Assembly (NCBI GenBank): GCA_035948415.1
Contig: DASZJD010000073.1
Coordinates: 1-64,000, forward strand
Reading direction: 5' to 3'
Length of the DNA stretch: 64,000 bases
Source of the DNA: Acidimicrobiia bacterium
GTDB lineage: Bacteria; Actinomycetota; Acidimicrobiia; IMCC26256; PALSA-555
Shown: positions 21,528 through 29,234 of the stretch, in pieces
How the letters are laid out: each line of letters opens with the position of its first letter
How positions within the stretch are numbered: the stretch's first letter is position 1
Position numbers and translations under genes: made by a program
Notes under the pieces: model-generated
Seen by the model: the letters and a program-made list of their open reading frames with translations, nothing else
The model's database searches: none
Told to the model about the DNA's origin: nothing

Positions 21528-22401
21528 CGCCGGCTCGACGCCCGCGCCCTCCTGGAACCTCGTCGACGACGTCCACCAGCTGCTGTCGTTCCACTTCATG
21601 GTCAACGCGTTCCGAGCCGGGACGATCGTCGCCGTCGTGGCCGGGGTGGTCGGCTGGTTCGTGGTCCTGCGTCGGCAGGCGTTCGCGGCTCACACCCTGT
21701 CACTCGTCGGGTTTCCCGGCGCCGCCGGCGCGCTGTGGCTCGGCGCGTCGGCGACCGTCGGCTACTTCGGCGCGTGCGCCGCCGGCGCCGTGCTCGTCGC
21801 CCTGGCCCGGGGTGACGGCGGCGACGGCGACGCCACCGAGGCGGCCGTCATCGGGACGTTCCAGTCGTTCGCGCTCGCCGCCGGCTTCTTGTTCGTCACC
21901 CTGTACTCGGGGTTCCTGACCGGCGTGGAGGCGCTCCTGTTCGGCAGCTTCCTCGGCATCACCGACGCGCAGGTGTTGGCCCTGGCCGCGGTCGCGCTCG
22001 CCGCCCTCGCCGTCGTGGCGCTGACGGGCCGGCGGCTGCTGTTCGCGTCCGTCGACCCGGACGTCGCCGCCGCGGCCGGGATCGGGGCGCGGCGACTCGG
22101 CGTCGCGTTTCTGATCGTCCTCGGGCTCGCGGTCGGCGCCGCCAGCCAGATCACCGGCTCCCTCCTTGTCTTCGCGCTGCTCATCGCGCCGCCGGCGACG
22201 GCCCACCTCCTGACGGCCCGGCCGGTCGCGGGGCTCACCCTCTCGGTCGCGCTCGGGCTGGCGACGGTGTGGCTGGCCCTGGCCGCCGCCTACTACTCGA
22301 ACCGACCCGTCGGCTTCTGGGTCACCTCGATCGCCTTCGTCGGGTACCTGGGCGCCCGCACGGGCCGCTGGGCGCGCGAGCGCCGGGCGGCGCGGGCGTG
22401 A
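21514..22401 (+). CDS. Metal ABC transporter permease (first)
   Basis: 295 residues with eight or nine hydrophobic helices of the ABC-3 (ZnuB/MntB) family. Family marks include the HTLSLVGFPGAAGA turn in place of the usual HALSHAA, the long FLTGVEALLFGSFLG segment and VDPDVAAAAGIGARRLG. It overlaps the ATPase gene by 14 bases and the second permease by four. Two different permeases imply a heterodimeric channel. Confidence 0.9.
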   Translation: MTLADAGSTPAPSWNLVDDVHQLLSFHFMVNAFRAGTIVAVVAGVVGWFVVLRRQAFAAHTLSLVGFPGAAGALWLGASATVGYFGACAAGAVLVALARGDGGDGDATEAAVIGTFQSFALAAGFLFVTLYSGFLTGVEALLFGSFLGITDAQVLALAAVALAALAVVALTGRRLLFASVDPDVAAAAGIGARRLGVAFLIVLGLAVGAASQITGSLLVFALLIAPPATAHLLTARPVAGLTLSVALGLATVWLALAAAYYSNRPVGFWVTSIAFVGYLGARTGRWARERRAARA

Positions 22402-23291
22402 CCGTCGCGTCGGTGCTCGCCGTGGGCTCGGGCATCGGCGACCTCCTCGCGCACCCGTTCATGCGTGAGGCGCTCCTCGCGGGGACCGCGATCGCGGGGG
22501 CTGCTGGTGTCGTCGGCTACTTCGTGGTGCTGCGGGTGCAGGTCTTCAGCGGCGACGCCCTCAGCCACGTCGCCTTCGCCGGCGCCCTCGCCGCCCTCGC
22601 GGCCGGGCTCGACCTGCGCCTGGGTCTCTTCGCCGCCACCATCGGCGCCGGCGCCGTCCTCGGGTGGCTCGGGCACCGAGAGGCCTCCGACGTCGTCGTC
22701 GGCACCGTCTTCACCTGGGTGCTCGGCCTCGGGGTGCTCTTCGAGAGCATCTACGCCACCGCGAGCAGCGGGTCGAACGGGACCGCCGGGGTGCGCGTGC
22801 TCTTCGGCTCGATCTTCGGGCTCAGCGCCGCGGACGCCCGGACCGCGGCGTTGATCGGCGTCGGGGTCGTCGCGGTGACGCTGGTCCTCGCCCGCCCGCT
22901 GCTGTTCGCCAGCGTGGACCCGGCGGTGGCGGCGGCCCGCGGCATCCCGGTCCGTGCGCTCGGCGTCGGCTTCCTGGCCCTCGTCGGCGCCTGCGCGGCC
23001 GAGGCCACGACCGCGGTCGGCGCGCTGCTGCTCGTGGGCCTCCTCGCCGCTCCCGGCGCGACGGCGCGCCGGCTCACGGCGCGCCCGTTTCTCGGGCTCG
23101 GGCTGTCCGCGGGGCTGGCCGTCGCCGCGGTGTGGGCGGGCCTGACCGCGAGCTACCTCGTCGACGTGCTGCCGCCGAGCTTCTCGATCCTCGCGGTCGC
23201 GACCACGGCCTACGCGGTGAGCCTCGTCGTCAGCCGGACCGGGGCCGGCGCCGGGGCGACGCCCGCCGCTCAGCCCAGCGCCGGGGTCTAG
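22398..23291 (+). CDS. Metal ABC transporter permease (second)
   Basis: 297 residues of the same ABC-3 family, with GDALSHVAFAGALAALA, VLFGSIFGLS and VDPAVAAARGIPVRALG. GTG 22398 overlaps the previous TGA. It shares the layout of the first permease and probably arose by duplication. The stop codon lies in a short tandem repeat that also supplies the stop of the convergent gene. Confidence 0.9.
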   Translation: MTVASVLAVGSGIGDLLAHPFMREALLAGTAIAGAAGVVGYFVVLRVQVFSGDALSHVAFAGALAALAAGLDLRLGLFAATIGAGAVLGWLGHREASDVVVGTVFTWVLGLGVLFESIYATASSGSNGTAGVRVLFGSIFGLSAADARTAALIGVGVVAVTLVLARPLLFASVDPAVAAARGIPVRALGVGFLALVGACAAEATTAVGALLLVGLLAAPGATARRLTARPFLGLGLSAGLAVAAVWAGLTASYLVDVLPPSFSILAVATTAYAVSLVVSRTGAGAGATPAAQPSAGV

Positions 23292-23319
23292 GCGCGGCGG
23301 TCTAGGCGCGGGGGTCTAG
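23285..23319. repeat. 14-base tandem repeat carrying stop codons on both strands
   Basis: The unit GGTCTAGGCGCG recurs with a period of 14 bases at 23285 and 23299, and its first seven bases again at 23313. The palindrome CTAG in each unit gives TAG on both strands. The first copy holds the permease stop and the third the stop of the convergent lipoprotein gene. Confidence 0.8.
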
Positions 23320-24122
23320 CCGGCCGTGGGCGCGTCGAACGCGTCGCCGTCGATGTTCAGGACCACCCCGGCGTAGCCCTCGTCGTGGCCCCCCGAGTAC
23401 TGGTGGATGCGCTGATGGAAGTACCAGCTGGTGTCCGGGAGGTAGGGGTCGCCCCACACCGAGGCCACGCCGTTCCAGTGCGCGAACCAGATGGCGTCCG
23501 GCACGGTGTAGTTCGGGTAGCCGACGAAGCGCAGCTGGTCGGCGATCCCCGACGCCGCGCTCGAGTAGAAGCCGGCGACGTAGCCGTCCTGGTGGAGCTC
23601 CCAGTCCCAGCCGTTGATGAAGTTGATGACCGCCGACACGCACGGTCCGTTCGAGTTGTCGTAGGCCTCCATGTCGAAGTAGATCGGTGTGCCGCCGCCG
23701 AGGCCGAGGAGCCGGGCGTGCAGCACGGCGTCGTCGGCGGCCACGACGCCCTGCGGCCACGGCGCGGCCGGGTTGATCGTGGCCCCGATGCCGGAGCACG
23801 GCGCCTGCAGGCCCACGTAGAGGGGAGCGAGCCGCCAGCCCCAGGCGCCGACCTGCGACACCCACCCCGCGGTCAGGTTCGGCTGGCTGCAGCCGCGGTT
23901 GCCGCCGCCGATGTAGACGCCGATGGCCCGATACGGGGAGTTCAGCCACGCTCCCATCTCGCCGGTCGACGGCGCCGCGCAGGTGTCGAAGCCGAGGCCG
24001 GTGAAGACGCCCGGCGGGGGCGGCGGCGGCGACGGGAGCGGCCGGCAGGCAGCCAGGATCCCCGCTGCGAGCAGGCCGGCCGCGACCACGGCGAGGCGCG
24101 TCCGTCGGTGTCGGTCACGCAT
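23316..24122 (-). CDS. Lipoprotein with DUF1906 (Rv2525c-like glycoside-hydrolase-like) domain
   Basis: 268 residues: signal peptide with lipobox ILAAC (about residue 26), a polyproline spacer, then a TIM-barrel-like DUF1906 domain. Visible marks are GFDTCAAPST at its start, AIGVYIGGGNRGC, the PIYFDMEAYDNS strand with acidic residues at the expected barrel ends, and VAGFYSSAAS. Related Rv2525c of Mycobacterium tuberculosis is a Tat-exported cell-wall protein, so a role in cell-envelope polysaccharide is possible, but catalysis is unproven. ATG 24122 overlaps the upstream lipoprotein gene's stop by eight bases, so the two are cotranscribed. Confidence 0.83.
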   Translation of the reverse strand: MRDRHRRTRLAVVAAGLLAAGILAACRPLPSPPPPPPGVFTGLGFDTCAAPSTGEMGAWLNSPYRAIGVYIGGGNRGCSQPNLTAGWVSQVGAWGWRLAPLYVGLQAPCSGIGATINPAAPWPQGVVAADDAVLHARLLGLGGGTPIYFDMEAYDNSNGPCVSAVINFINGWDWELHQDGYVAGFYSSAASGIADQLRFVGYPNYTVPDAIWFAHWNGVASVWGDPYLPDTSWYFHQRIHQYSGGHDEGYAGVVLNIDGDAFDAPTAG

Positions 24123-24735
24123 GCTGGAAGCTGGCGAGGATCTGCTCGGCGAGCGCCGCGCTGTTGGCGTACGTGACGACGACGACCAGTCCCTGGTCCG
24201 GGAACACCGCCGTCAGCGCGCCCGACGTCTCGCCGTGCGGGTCGACGGTGACCCGCAGGCCGTTCAGGGTCTCCGCCTGCGTGGCCACGGCGGCGTCGGT
24301 CTGCGCCCGGGCGTTCAGCGGCTCGACCTGGACCGACTCGGTGTGCCCGAAGGCGTGGGCCGGGCAGCGTGCCGTCGATCCCTGCTGACCCAGGTACACG
24401 GCGTGGGCGTCGAGGCGCACGCAGCGTGACTGGTCGGAGGCGAGGTCGTAGACCGGCCAGCCCGTGGGCACCCCGAAGACCAGGCCGGCGTAGCTGACGC
24501 GCTGCGCGGTGGCCGCGTTCGTCGTCGTCGTGGTGGTCGGCGCCGTCGTCGTGGTGCTCCCCGTCGTGGTGGTGGTGCTGCCCGTCGAGGACGTCGTCGT
24601 GCTCCCGCTCTGGTGGACGCGGGACGCCACGCTCGGGCCGGAGCCGCCGCAGGCGGCGAACGCGGCACCGCCGGCGAGGATCGCCGCCGTGGCGACGATC
24701 CGGAGTCGAGCAGTCGTCATCGCGCGTCGAGTCAC
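24115..24735 (-). CDS. Lipoprotein of unknown function with Thr-rich linker
   Basis: 206 residues. The signal peptide ends in FAAC (Cys29), followed by a linker of about 35 residues made almost only of Thr, Ser and Gly (40-75), then a compact domain of about 125 residues with two Cys (CVRLD and ARCPAH) that could form a disulfide. No family recognised. A start at the ATG for residue 6 is possible. It lies just upstream of the DUF1906 gene and overlaps it, so the two may act together at the cell surface. Confidence 0.72.
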   Translation of the reverse strand: MTRRAMTTARLRIVATAAILAGGAAFAACGGSGPSVASRVHQSGSTTTSSTGSTTTTTGSTTTTAPTTTTTTNAATAQRVSYAGLVFGVPTGWPVYDLASDQSRCVRLDAHAVYLGQQGSTARCPAHAFGHTESVQVEPLNARAQTDAAVATQAETLNGLRVTVDPHGETSGALTAVFPDQGLVVVVTYANSAALAEQILASFQHA

Positions 24736-25055
24736 TCGGTCATCCGCGAGGGAAGGAGGGCGTGGCGAAGCGTAGACGGTCGCCGTGATGGGGTCCCAGC
24801 CACACGCGGCAACATCGGCGCCCGGCGCGCCGACCTTGAGCGGCGACTCAACCGCCTGCAGCCGTGCGGCGGTCGAGGGCCACGGCCGTCCCTTGCGGGC
24901 GATCTATCCGTTTCGCGCGTCGGCGGTTCCGTCGTGCCGGGGCGGGTGGGTGCGCGCGGCGCCGGCGAGTTCGCCGCCTCGTCGCGTGCTGTTCTCGCGG
25001 TGTTCGCGGAGCCGGCCGCGTCCGAGGACGTGAGCCGCGGCGCGACGCCGCGAGC
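24736..25055. other. Intergenic region, nothing recognised
   Basis: About 320 bases between two minus-strand genes: upstream region of the Thr-linker lipoprotein and 3' flank of the RsbW-like gene. No coding, RNA or repeat structure was recognised. Confidence 0.5.
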
Positions 25056-25427
25056 TCAGTGGTGTCGGCGCTTCACGAGGTGAAATCGGGCCATCTCGCC
25101 GTCGGTGGACACGTCGTGCTCGTCGACGACCGCCGCCACCAGGCCGCGGGCGAGGTCGAGGTCGTCGGCGAGCAGTTCGGCGCCCTCGTACGGCGTCGAT
25201 CCCTCGACGCGCACCGCGTCCTCGCTCAGCGCGAAGGACAGGGACACCGCGGCGTCCTGCCCGCCGGTGATCATGGCGCACAGCTCGGAGACGGCGATGC
25301 GCAGGTCCTCGATCTCCTCGTAGTCGAAGCCGGCCCGGCTGCCGAGGTCGGCGGCGGCCAGGCGGGCCAGGCGGAGGAACTCTGGTCGGGCCGGGAACTC
25401 CACCCGCACGTGCGCGTCGACGGCCAC
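25056..25427 (-). CDS. RsbW-like protein (HATPase-type anti-sigma factor), copy 1
   Basis: 123 residues with the fold of short actinobacterial anti-sigma factors: EFLRLARLAAADLGSRAGF, then the helix DLRIAVSELCAMIT, which lines up with the kinase N-box but lacks its Asn. No DxGxG motif is visible, and the last motif reads LDLARGLVAAVVDEHDV. It may bind a sigma factor without being an efficient kinase. It stands alone on the minus strand, back to back with the RsbW2-SigF1-RsbV1 operon and with about 100 bases between, so it may be coregulated with it. Confidence 0.78.
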   Translation of the reverse strand: MAVDAHVRVEFPARPEFLRLARLAAADLGSRAGFDYEEIEDLRIAVSELCAMITGGQDAAVSLSFALSEDAVRVEGSTPYEGAELLADDLDLARGLVAAVVDEHDVSTDGEMARFHLVKRRHH

Positions 25428-25453
25428 CCCGTGAGGCTATTGGCCCGTGGCGG

Positions 25454-25480
25454 GGTTAGCGTCGTCGGAGCCACGGGTAA
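25454..25480 (+). promoter_or_regulatory. SigF/SigB-type promoter before the sigma operon
   Basis: GGTTA (25454-25458) and GGGTAA (25475-25480) are separated by 16 bases, close to the GTTT-N14-17-GGGTAT consensus of mycobacterial SigF and related SigB promoters. A start near 25487 would give a leader of about 43 bases to GTG 25530. This suggests the sigma factor drives its own operon. Confidence 0.6.
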
Positions 25481-25529
25481 CACCGCGCTCGTCAACGGCC
25501 GCGGCGGGACAGACGAGGCGGCGCCCAGG

Positions 25530-25916
25530 GTGGAGGACGACTACGACGAGGTCTGCCTGCTCGTGCCGCCGCGGACCAGTCACCTTCGGGCGGCGCGGCT
25601 GGTCGCGGCCGAGGCCGGCGGCCAAGCGGGCTTCGATCGCAACGAGCTCGACGACCTGCGGGTCGCCGTCGGCGAGCTCTGCTACACCCTCATGGATGCG
25701 ACCGACCAGCGGCTCCTGCTCCGGCTCGTCGTCCGGGGCGGACGCGTGATCGTCCGGGGCTCGGCCCCGAAGCGACGCGGCGCCGCCGCCCCGCGGCTGG
25801 CCGGCGTCTCGGCGTTGATCGTCGACGCCGTCACCGACCACCACGCCCTCGCGGTCGACGGCGAGCGGATGTCGTTCGTGCTCGTCAAGTCCGCCGCATC
25901 GGCGGTCTCCGCGTGA
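25530..25916 (+). CDS. RsbW-like anti-sigma factor, copy 2
   Basis: 128 residues, same short type as copy 1: SHLRAARLVAAEAGGQAGF, DDLRVAVGELCYTLMD (N-box position without Asn), and a C-terminal DHHALAVDGERMSFVLVK strand pair. First gene of a tight operon: its TGA overlaps the sigma factor GTG by four bases, the classical order of anti-sigma then sigma. It should hold the sigma factor until released by the STAS protein encoded two genes downstream. GTG 25530 is chosen by length match to its paralogue; the frame is open far upstream without similarity. Confidence 0.8.
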   Translation: MEDDYDEVCLLVPPRTSHLRAARLVAAEAGGQAGFDRNELDDLRVAVGELCYTLMDATDQRLLLRLVVRGGRVIVRGSAPKRRGAAAPRLAGVSALIVDAVTDHHALAVDGERMSFVLVKSAASAVSA

Positions 25917-26689
25917 ACACCCGGGCGCCGGTCGCCGACGCCGCCGCGCTCAGCGCGGCGAGGTTCTGCGCCTACCGGCGCAGCCGGTCGCGCGCGCTCC
26001 GCAACGCGCTCATCGAGGAGCATCGCGGCTTCGCCGAGTACCTCGCGCGGCGCTTCGCCGACCGCGGCGAGCCGTTGGACGATCTGCGCCAGGTCGCGCT
26101 CGTGGGCCTGCTGAAGGCGGTCGAGCGGTTCGAGCCCGAGCGCGGCCTCAACTTCACGACCTTCGCCGGGCCCACGATCATCGGGGAGCTGAAGCGTCAC
26201 TTCCGCGACCGCACCTGGTCGGTGCGGGTGCCTCGACGGCTGCAGGAGCTGTCGCTGCGGGTGGAGCGCGCCCGCAGCGAGCTGGGCCAGCAGTTCGGCC
26301 GGGCGCCGACCCCGTCCGAGATTGCCCGGCACGTCGGCGCCGCCGAGGAGCAGGTCCTCGAGGGGATGGAGGCCGCGAGCCTCTACCGCGCCGGGTCCCT
26401 GGACGCCGCGCCGTCGGATTACGACGAGAACGCGGGCGCGGGGTGGGTCGGCGCCGACGACGAGGAACTCGCCCACGTCGAGGACCGGGCCCTGGTGCGC
26501 ACGATGATCGCGGCGCTGCCGGTGCGAGAGCGGCGGATCGTGTTCCTGCGCTTCTTCGAGGGACTCACCCAGGCGGAGATCGCCGACCGGGTCGGCGTGA
26601 GCCAGATGCACGTGTCCCGGCTCCTGCACCGCAGCCTCGCGACGCTCGGTGCGCGCATGCGTGACCGCGAAGTCTTGGAGGGCCCGTGA
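25913..26689 (+). CDS. SigF/SigB/SigG-type RNA polymerase sigma factor, copy 1
   Basis: 258 residues, group 3 sigma-70. Region 2 is EPLDDLRQVALVGLLKAVERF followed by GLNFTTFAGPTIIGELKRHF and the WSVRVPRRLQE signature of the SigF/SigB/SigG branch. Region 3 lies at about 120-165, and region 4 is LPVRERRIVFLRFFEGLTQ with the HTH EIADRVGVSQMHVSRLLHRSL. It directs polymerase to stress or developmental promoters. It is flanked by its probable anti-sigma (upstream) and anti-anti-sigma (downstream), all joined by GTGA overlaps. Copy 2 at 27330-28127 is a close paralogue. Confidence 0.93.
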   Translation: MNTRAPVADAAALSAARFCAYRRSRSRALRNALIEEHRGFAEYLARRFADRGEPLDDLRQVALVGLLKAVERFEPERGLNFTTFAGPTIIGELKRHFRDRTWSVRVPRRLQELSLRVERARSELGQQFGRAPTPSEIARHVGAAEEQVLEGMEAASLYRAGSLDAAPSDYDENAGAGWVGADDEELAHVEDRALVRTMIAALPVRERRIVFLRFFEGLTQAEIADRVGVSQMHVSRLLHRSLATLGARMRDREVLEGP

Positions 26690-27039
26690 CCGGGAGCCCG
26701 TCCGACCGCGACGGCGCCGCGAGCCCCGCCACCTTCGTGGCCGGCCCGGGCGAGCAACCCGGCAGCTGGGTCCTCCGGGTCAGCGGCGAGGTCGACGTGG
26801 CGACCTCTCCGGAGCTGCGCCGCGAGCTCCATCAGCTCGTCGACCGGGGCGGCCCGATCGTGGTCGACCTGCGCGACGTGACCTTCGTCGATTCGTCCGG
26901 GCTCGGGGTGCTCGTTGGCACCCTCCGGCGGCTCCGAGAGCGGGACCGGGACGGGCAGCTCGTGCTCCAGGGCCTCCAGGACCCGGTCCGGAAGGTGTTC
27001 GACGTCACGGGGCTGACCGAGCTCTTCACCATCCGCTGA
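26686..27039 (+). CDS. RsbV-like STAS anti-anti-sigma factor, copy 1
   Basis: 117 residues with one STAS domain. VSGEVDVATSPELRREL and the regulatory loop VTFVDSSGLGVL are canonical; Ser71 (second Ser of DSSG) is the residue phosphorylated by the kinase in SpoIIAA/RsbV. Unphosphorylated protein should bind the anti-sigma factor and free the sigma factor. GTG 26686 overlaps the sigma factor's TGA. It is the only STAS protein in this cluster and must serve one or more of three RsbW-like partners. Confidence 0.9.
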   Translation: MTGSPSDRDGAASPATFVAGPGEQPGSWVLRVSGEVDVATSPELRRELHQLVDRGGPIVVDLRDVTFVDSSGLGVLVGTLRRLRERDRDGQLVLQGLQDPVRKVFDVTGLTELFTIR

Positions 27040-27046
27040 GATTCGA

Positions 27047-27074
27047 GGTTTCCGGGCCGGCTCCCCGGGGGCAT
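27047..27074 (+). promoter_or_regulatory. Possible SigF-type promoter facing a convergent intergenic region
   Basis: GGTTT (27047-27051), 17 bases, then GGGCAT (27069-27074), one base off GGGTAT. It starts eight bases after the STAS stop and points into non-coding DNA that ends in a strong hairpin at 27146-27176, so it could make an RNA of about 95 bases. Confidence 0.35.
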
Positions 27075-27145
27075 ACCCGCTCCACGGTCCGCGCCCGTCC
27101 TTCCTAGATTCCCGCCGGCCGCTCCCCACCCCGACCGGCGGAACC

Positions 27146-27176
27146 CCCGAGCCCGGCCCCAAGGGCCGGGCTCGGG
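27146..27176. terminator. Strong hairpin between convergent sigma operons
   Basis: A perfect 14-base stem (CCCGAGCCCGGCCC with GGGCCGGGCTCGGG) and a CAA loop, 107 bases after the STAS stop and 153 bases past the stop of the opposing sigma gene. There is no U-tract, as often in GC-rich actinobacteria. It can serve both directions. Confidence 0.7.
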
Positions 27177-27329
27177 CGCGCCGGTCCCGGCCTCGACGGG
27201 CGCCCAGACCCCGGCACCGGCCGGGCGACCCTGAGGCGGCGGGGGCGGCCCGGCCCGGACGGGCCCGCGACGGGCGGGCAACGACCGCTGGTCGCCGTCC
27301 CGAGCCGGGGTCGGTTCGCCCGGCGCGAG

Positions 27330-28127
27330 TCAGGACTCGGGGTCCGGATCGCCGCCCGGCGCCGGCGCGGCCGGGTCGGCCAGCACGTCGAGGCTGCGGG
27401 CGAGCAGGCGGGACACGTGCATCTGGCTCAGGCCGACCCGGTCGGCGATCTCGGCCTGGGTCAGGCCCTCGAAGAAGCGCAGGTAGACGATGCGCTGCTC
27501 GCGGTCGGGGAGCCGCTCGAGGAGCTCGGCCAGCTCCACGCGGCGCTCGACCGCCCCCAGCTCGGGGTCGTCGGTGCCCACGCGGGCGGCCACGGCGACC
27601 TCGAGCCCGTCATCGTCGACACGGGTCACGTCGAGTGACGACGGCCGGTACATCGTGGCCGCCTCCATGCTCTCGAGGATCTCCTCTTCGGTCACCCCCG
27701 CCCGCTCGGCGATCTCGGCCGCGGTCGGCGTGCGTCCGAGCTGCTGGCTCAGGGTGCCGACCAGACGCCCGACCTCGAGGTGCAGCTCCTGGAGCCGCCG
27801 GGGCACGTGGACGGTCCAGCCGCGGTCGCGGAAGTGCCGTTTGAGCTCGCCGACGATCGTCGGAGTTGCGAACGACGTGAACCGCACCCCGCGGTCCGGC
27901 TCGAAGCGCTCGACCGCCTTCAGCAGGCCGACGAGGGCCACCTGCCGGAGGTCGTCGAACGGCTCGCCGCGGTACGCGAAGCGTCGGGCGCAGAACTCGG
28001 CCAGGCGGACGTGGGACTCGACGAGCTCGTTGCGGAGCTTGACGTCGCCGGTTCGGGCGTACGCCGCGAACCGATCGTCCTCGGAGGGCTGGCGGTCCGG
28101 CTCCTCGGGGCGAGCGTCGCCCGTCAC
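27330..28127 (-). CDS. SigF/SigB/SigG-type RNA polymerase sigma factor, copy 2
   Basis: 265 residues. Region 2 has EPFDDLRQVALVGLLKAVERF, GVRFTSFATPTIVGELKRHF and WTVHVPRRLQEL; region 4 has LPDREQRIVYLRFFEGLTQ and EIADRVGLSQMHVSRLLARSL. Long identical blocks show it is a recent paralogue of copy 1, which it faces across a 290-base gap. Its N-terminus carries an acidic extension (EEPDRQPSEDDR) and the C-terminus a Pro/Asp tail absent from copy 1. GTG 28127 overlaps the TGA of the RsbW-like gene upstream, repeating the anti-sigma/sigma coupling, but no STAS gene follows. Confidence 0.93.
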   Translation of the reverse strand: MTGDARPEEPDRQPSEDDRFAAYARTGDVKLRNELVESHVRLAEFCARRFAYRGEPFDDLRQVALVGLLKAVERFEPDRGVRFTSFATPTIVGELKRHFRDRGWTVHVPRRLQELHLEVGRLVGTLSQQLGRTPTAAEIAERAGVTEEEILESMEAATMYRPSSLDVTRVDDDGLEVAVAARVGTDDPELGAVERRVELAELLERLPDREQRIVYLRFFEGLTQAEIADRVGLSQMHVSRLLARSLDVLADPAAPAPGGDPDPES

Positions 28128-28507
28128 CGCCGCGTCCCGGCCCGGCACTTCACGACCATGCCCTCGACGGCGTCGTCGGACGGGCCCAGCGTGTAGAAGT
28201 CCACCGCCCGCGCCAGCACGGCGGCGGCGAGGCTCGACAGCTCGTCGATGGCGGCGCCGTCCCGACGACGGGCGACGACCCGGGCCAGCACCATCGACGG
28301 GTGCGCCGCCAGGGTCACGAGGAGGGCGAAGTCGGTGGCGCCCACGACCAGCTGGCACAGCTCGTCGACGGCGAGGCAGAGGTCCTCGCGGTCGTCGGCC
28401 TCGAGGCCGGCCCGGTCGGCGGCGTGCCCGGCCACGGCTCGCACGGCCTCGAGGTGCGCCGCGTACGGCGGCACCACGAGGTGCAGGACCTCGACCGGCT
28501 CCGGCAT
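28124..28507 (-). CDS. RsbW-like anti-sigma factor, copy 3
   Basis: 127 residues, same short type as copies 1 and 2: AAHLEAVRAVAGHAADRAGL and DLCLAVDELCQLVVGATD (N-box position again ELC without Asn), ending in a VDFYTLGPSDDAVEGMVVK segment. It is coupled to sigma factor copy 2 by a GTGA overlap and is its probable specific inhibitor. ATG 28507 is chosen; GTG 28519 is possible. On the upstream side lies the whiB promoter region, facing the other way. Confidence 0.8.
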   Translation of the reverse strand: MPEPVEVLHLVVPPYAAHLEAVRAVAGHAADRAGLEADDREDLCLAVDELCQLVVGATDFALLVTLAAHPSMVLARVVARRRDGAAIDELSSLAAAVLARAVDFYTLGPSDDAVEGMVVKCRAGTRR

Positions 28508-28679
28508 GGCCTCAGCCACGGGCGGGTCGGCCCGCTGACCTGGGCCGGGGCGCCGGTCGGGCCCGACGCCCGCCGGTCGGGACGGTCGGGCCGGGCCGCG
28601 CCGCCACGAGGCGCTTCGGAGGCATCCCTCTCTCGTTCCCCCGCCGGCGGCTCCTAAATCCCCGGCCCGGGCCGAGCCG

Positions 28680-28706
28680 GGTTTGCACCCCTGCCGCCCC
28701 GGGTAC
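28680..28706 (+). promoter_or_regulatory. SigF/SigB-type promoter before whiB
   Basis: GGTTT (28680-28684), 16 bases, GGGTAC (28701-28706): a near-consensus SigF-type promoter with the same spacing as the one before the sigma operon at 25454. It lies 88 bases before the whiB start codon. Confidence 0.68.
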
Positions 28707-28793
28707 ACGAAACGGACGTTTCCCACTCCGACGCGGGCGGACCTCGACCGTTGCCGTTGGGGCCGCCACGGGCAGAAAGGACGGACCGCGGGG

Positions 28794-29123
28794 ATGCAAG
28801 CGGCGCTGATCGACGACCTGCAGCTGATACCCGAGGCGGACGGCGACGACTTCGCCCTCGGCTGGGCGGCCAAAGCGGAGTGCCGCGGCAGCACCCACTT
28901 GTTCTTCGCGCCCGACCGTGAGCGGCCCGGGCGACGCAGCCGACGCGAGCGAGCGGCCCGTGCGCTCTGCGCCACGTGCCCCGTGCTCGAGCCCTGTCGG
29001 GCCTGGGCGCGCGAGAACCGCGAGTTCGGGTTCTGGGGCGGCGAGACCGAGGAGGAACGCGCCTCGGCCGGATACCGGCCGGCGCTGGCGAGCGGCTTCA
29101 CCGCTCGGCTCCAGGCTTCCTGA
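28794..29123 (+). CDS. WhiB-family iron-sulfur transcription regulator
   Basis: 109 residues with the four Cys that bind a redox- and NO-sensitive [4Fe-4S] cluster: one in AECRGSTHLFF and three in CATCPVLEPC (CxxCxxxxxC). The GFWGGETEEER turn and a basic stretch come after. WhiB proteins bind the main sigma factor's region 4 and change transcription; they are found only in Actinomycetota and their phages. ATG 28794 is preferred over the upstream in-frame ATG because the promoter element at 28680-28706 lies between them. By its promoter it looks like a target of the neighbouring SigF-type factors. Confidence 0.93.
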   Translation: MQAALIDDLQLIPEADGDDFALGWAAKAECRGSTHLFFAPDRERPGRRSRRERAARALCATCPVLEPCRAWARENREFGFWGGETEEERASAGYRPALASGFTARLQAS

Positions 29124-29234
29124 CCACCTCGAGACCGAGCCGGGCCCACTCGGGTCCCGCGCGACTGCTACGTCCGTGACCACGCGCGCCACAGCCGAGG
29201 GACCGACGGCGAGCCTCGCGCGCGAGAATGACGC

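Noticed and set aside
25428-25453. SigF-type promoter for the divergent RsbW-like gene (copy 1)
   Set aside because: No GGGTA on the minus strand with a GTTT partner was found.
28508-28679. SigF-type promoter for the second sigma operon
   Set aside because: GGATTT-N15-GGGAAC on the minus strand has the spacing but two departures from consensus; too weak to list.
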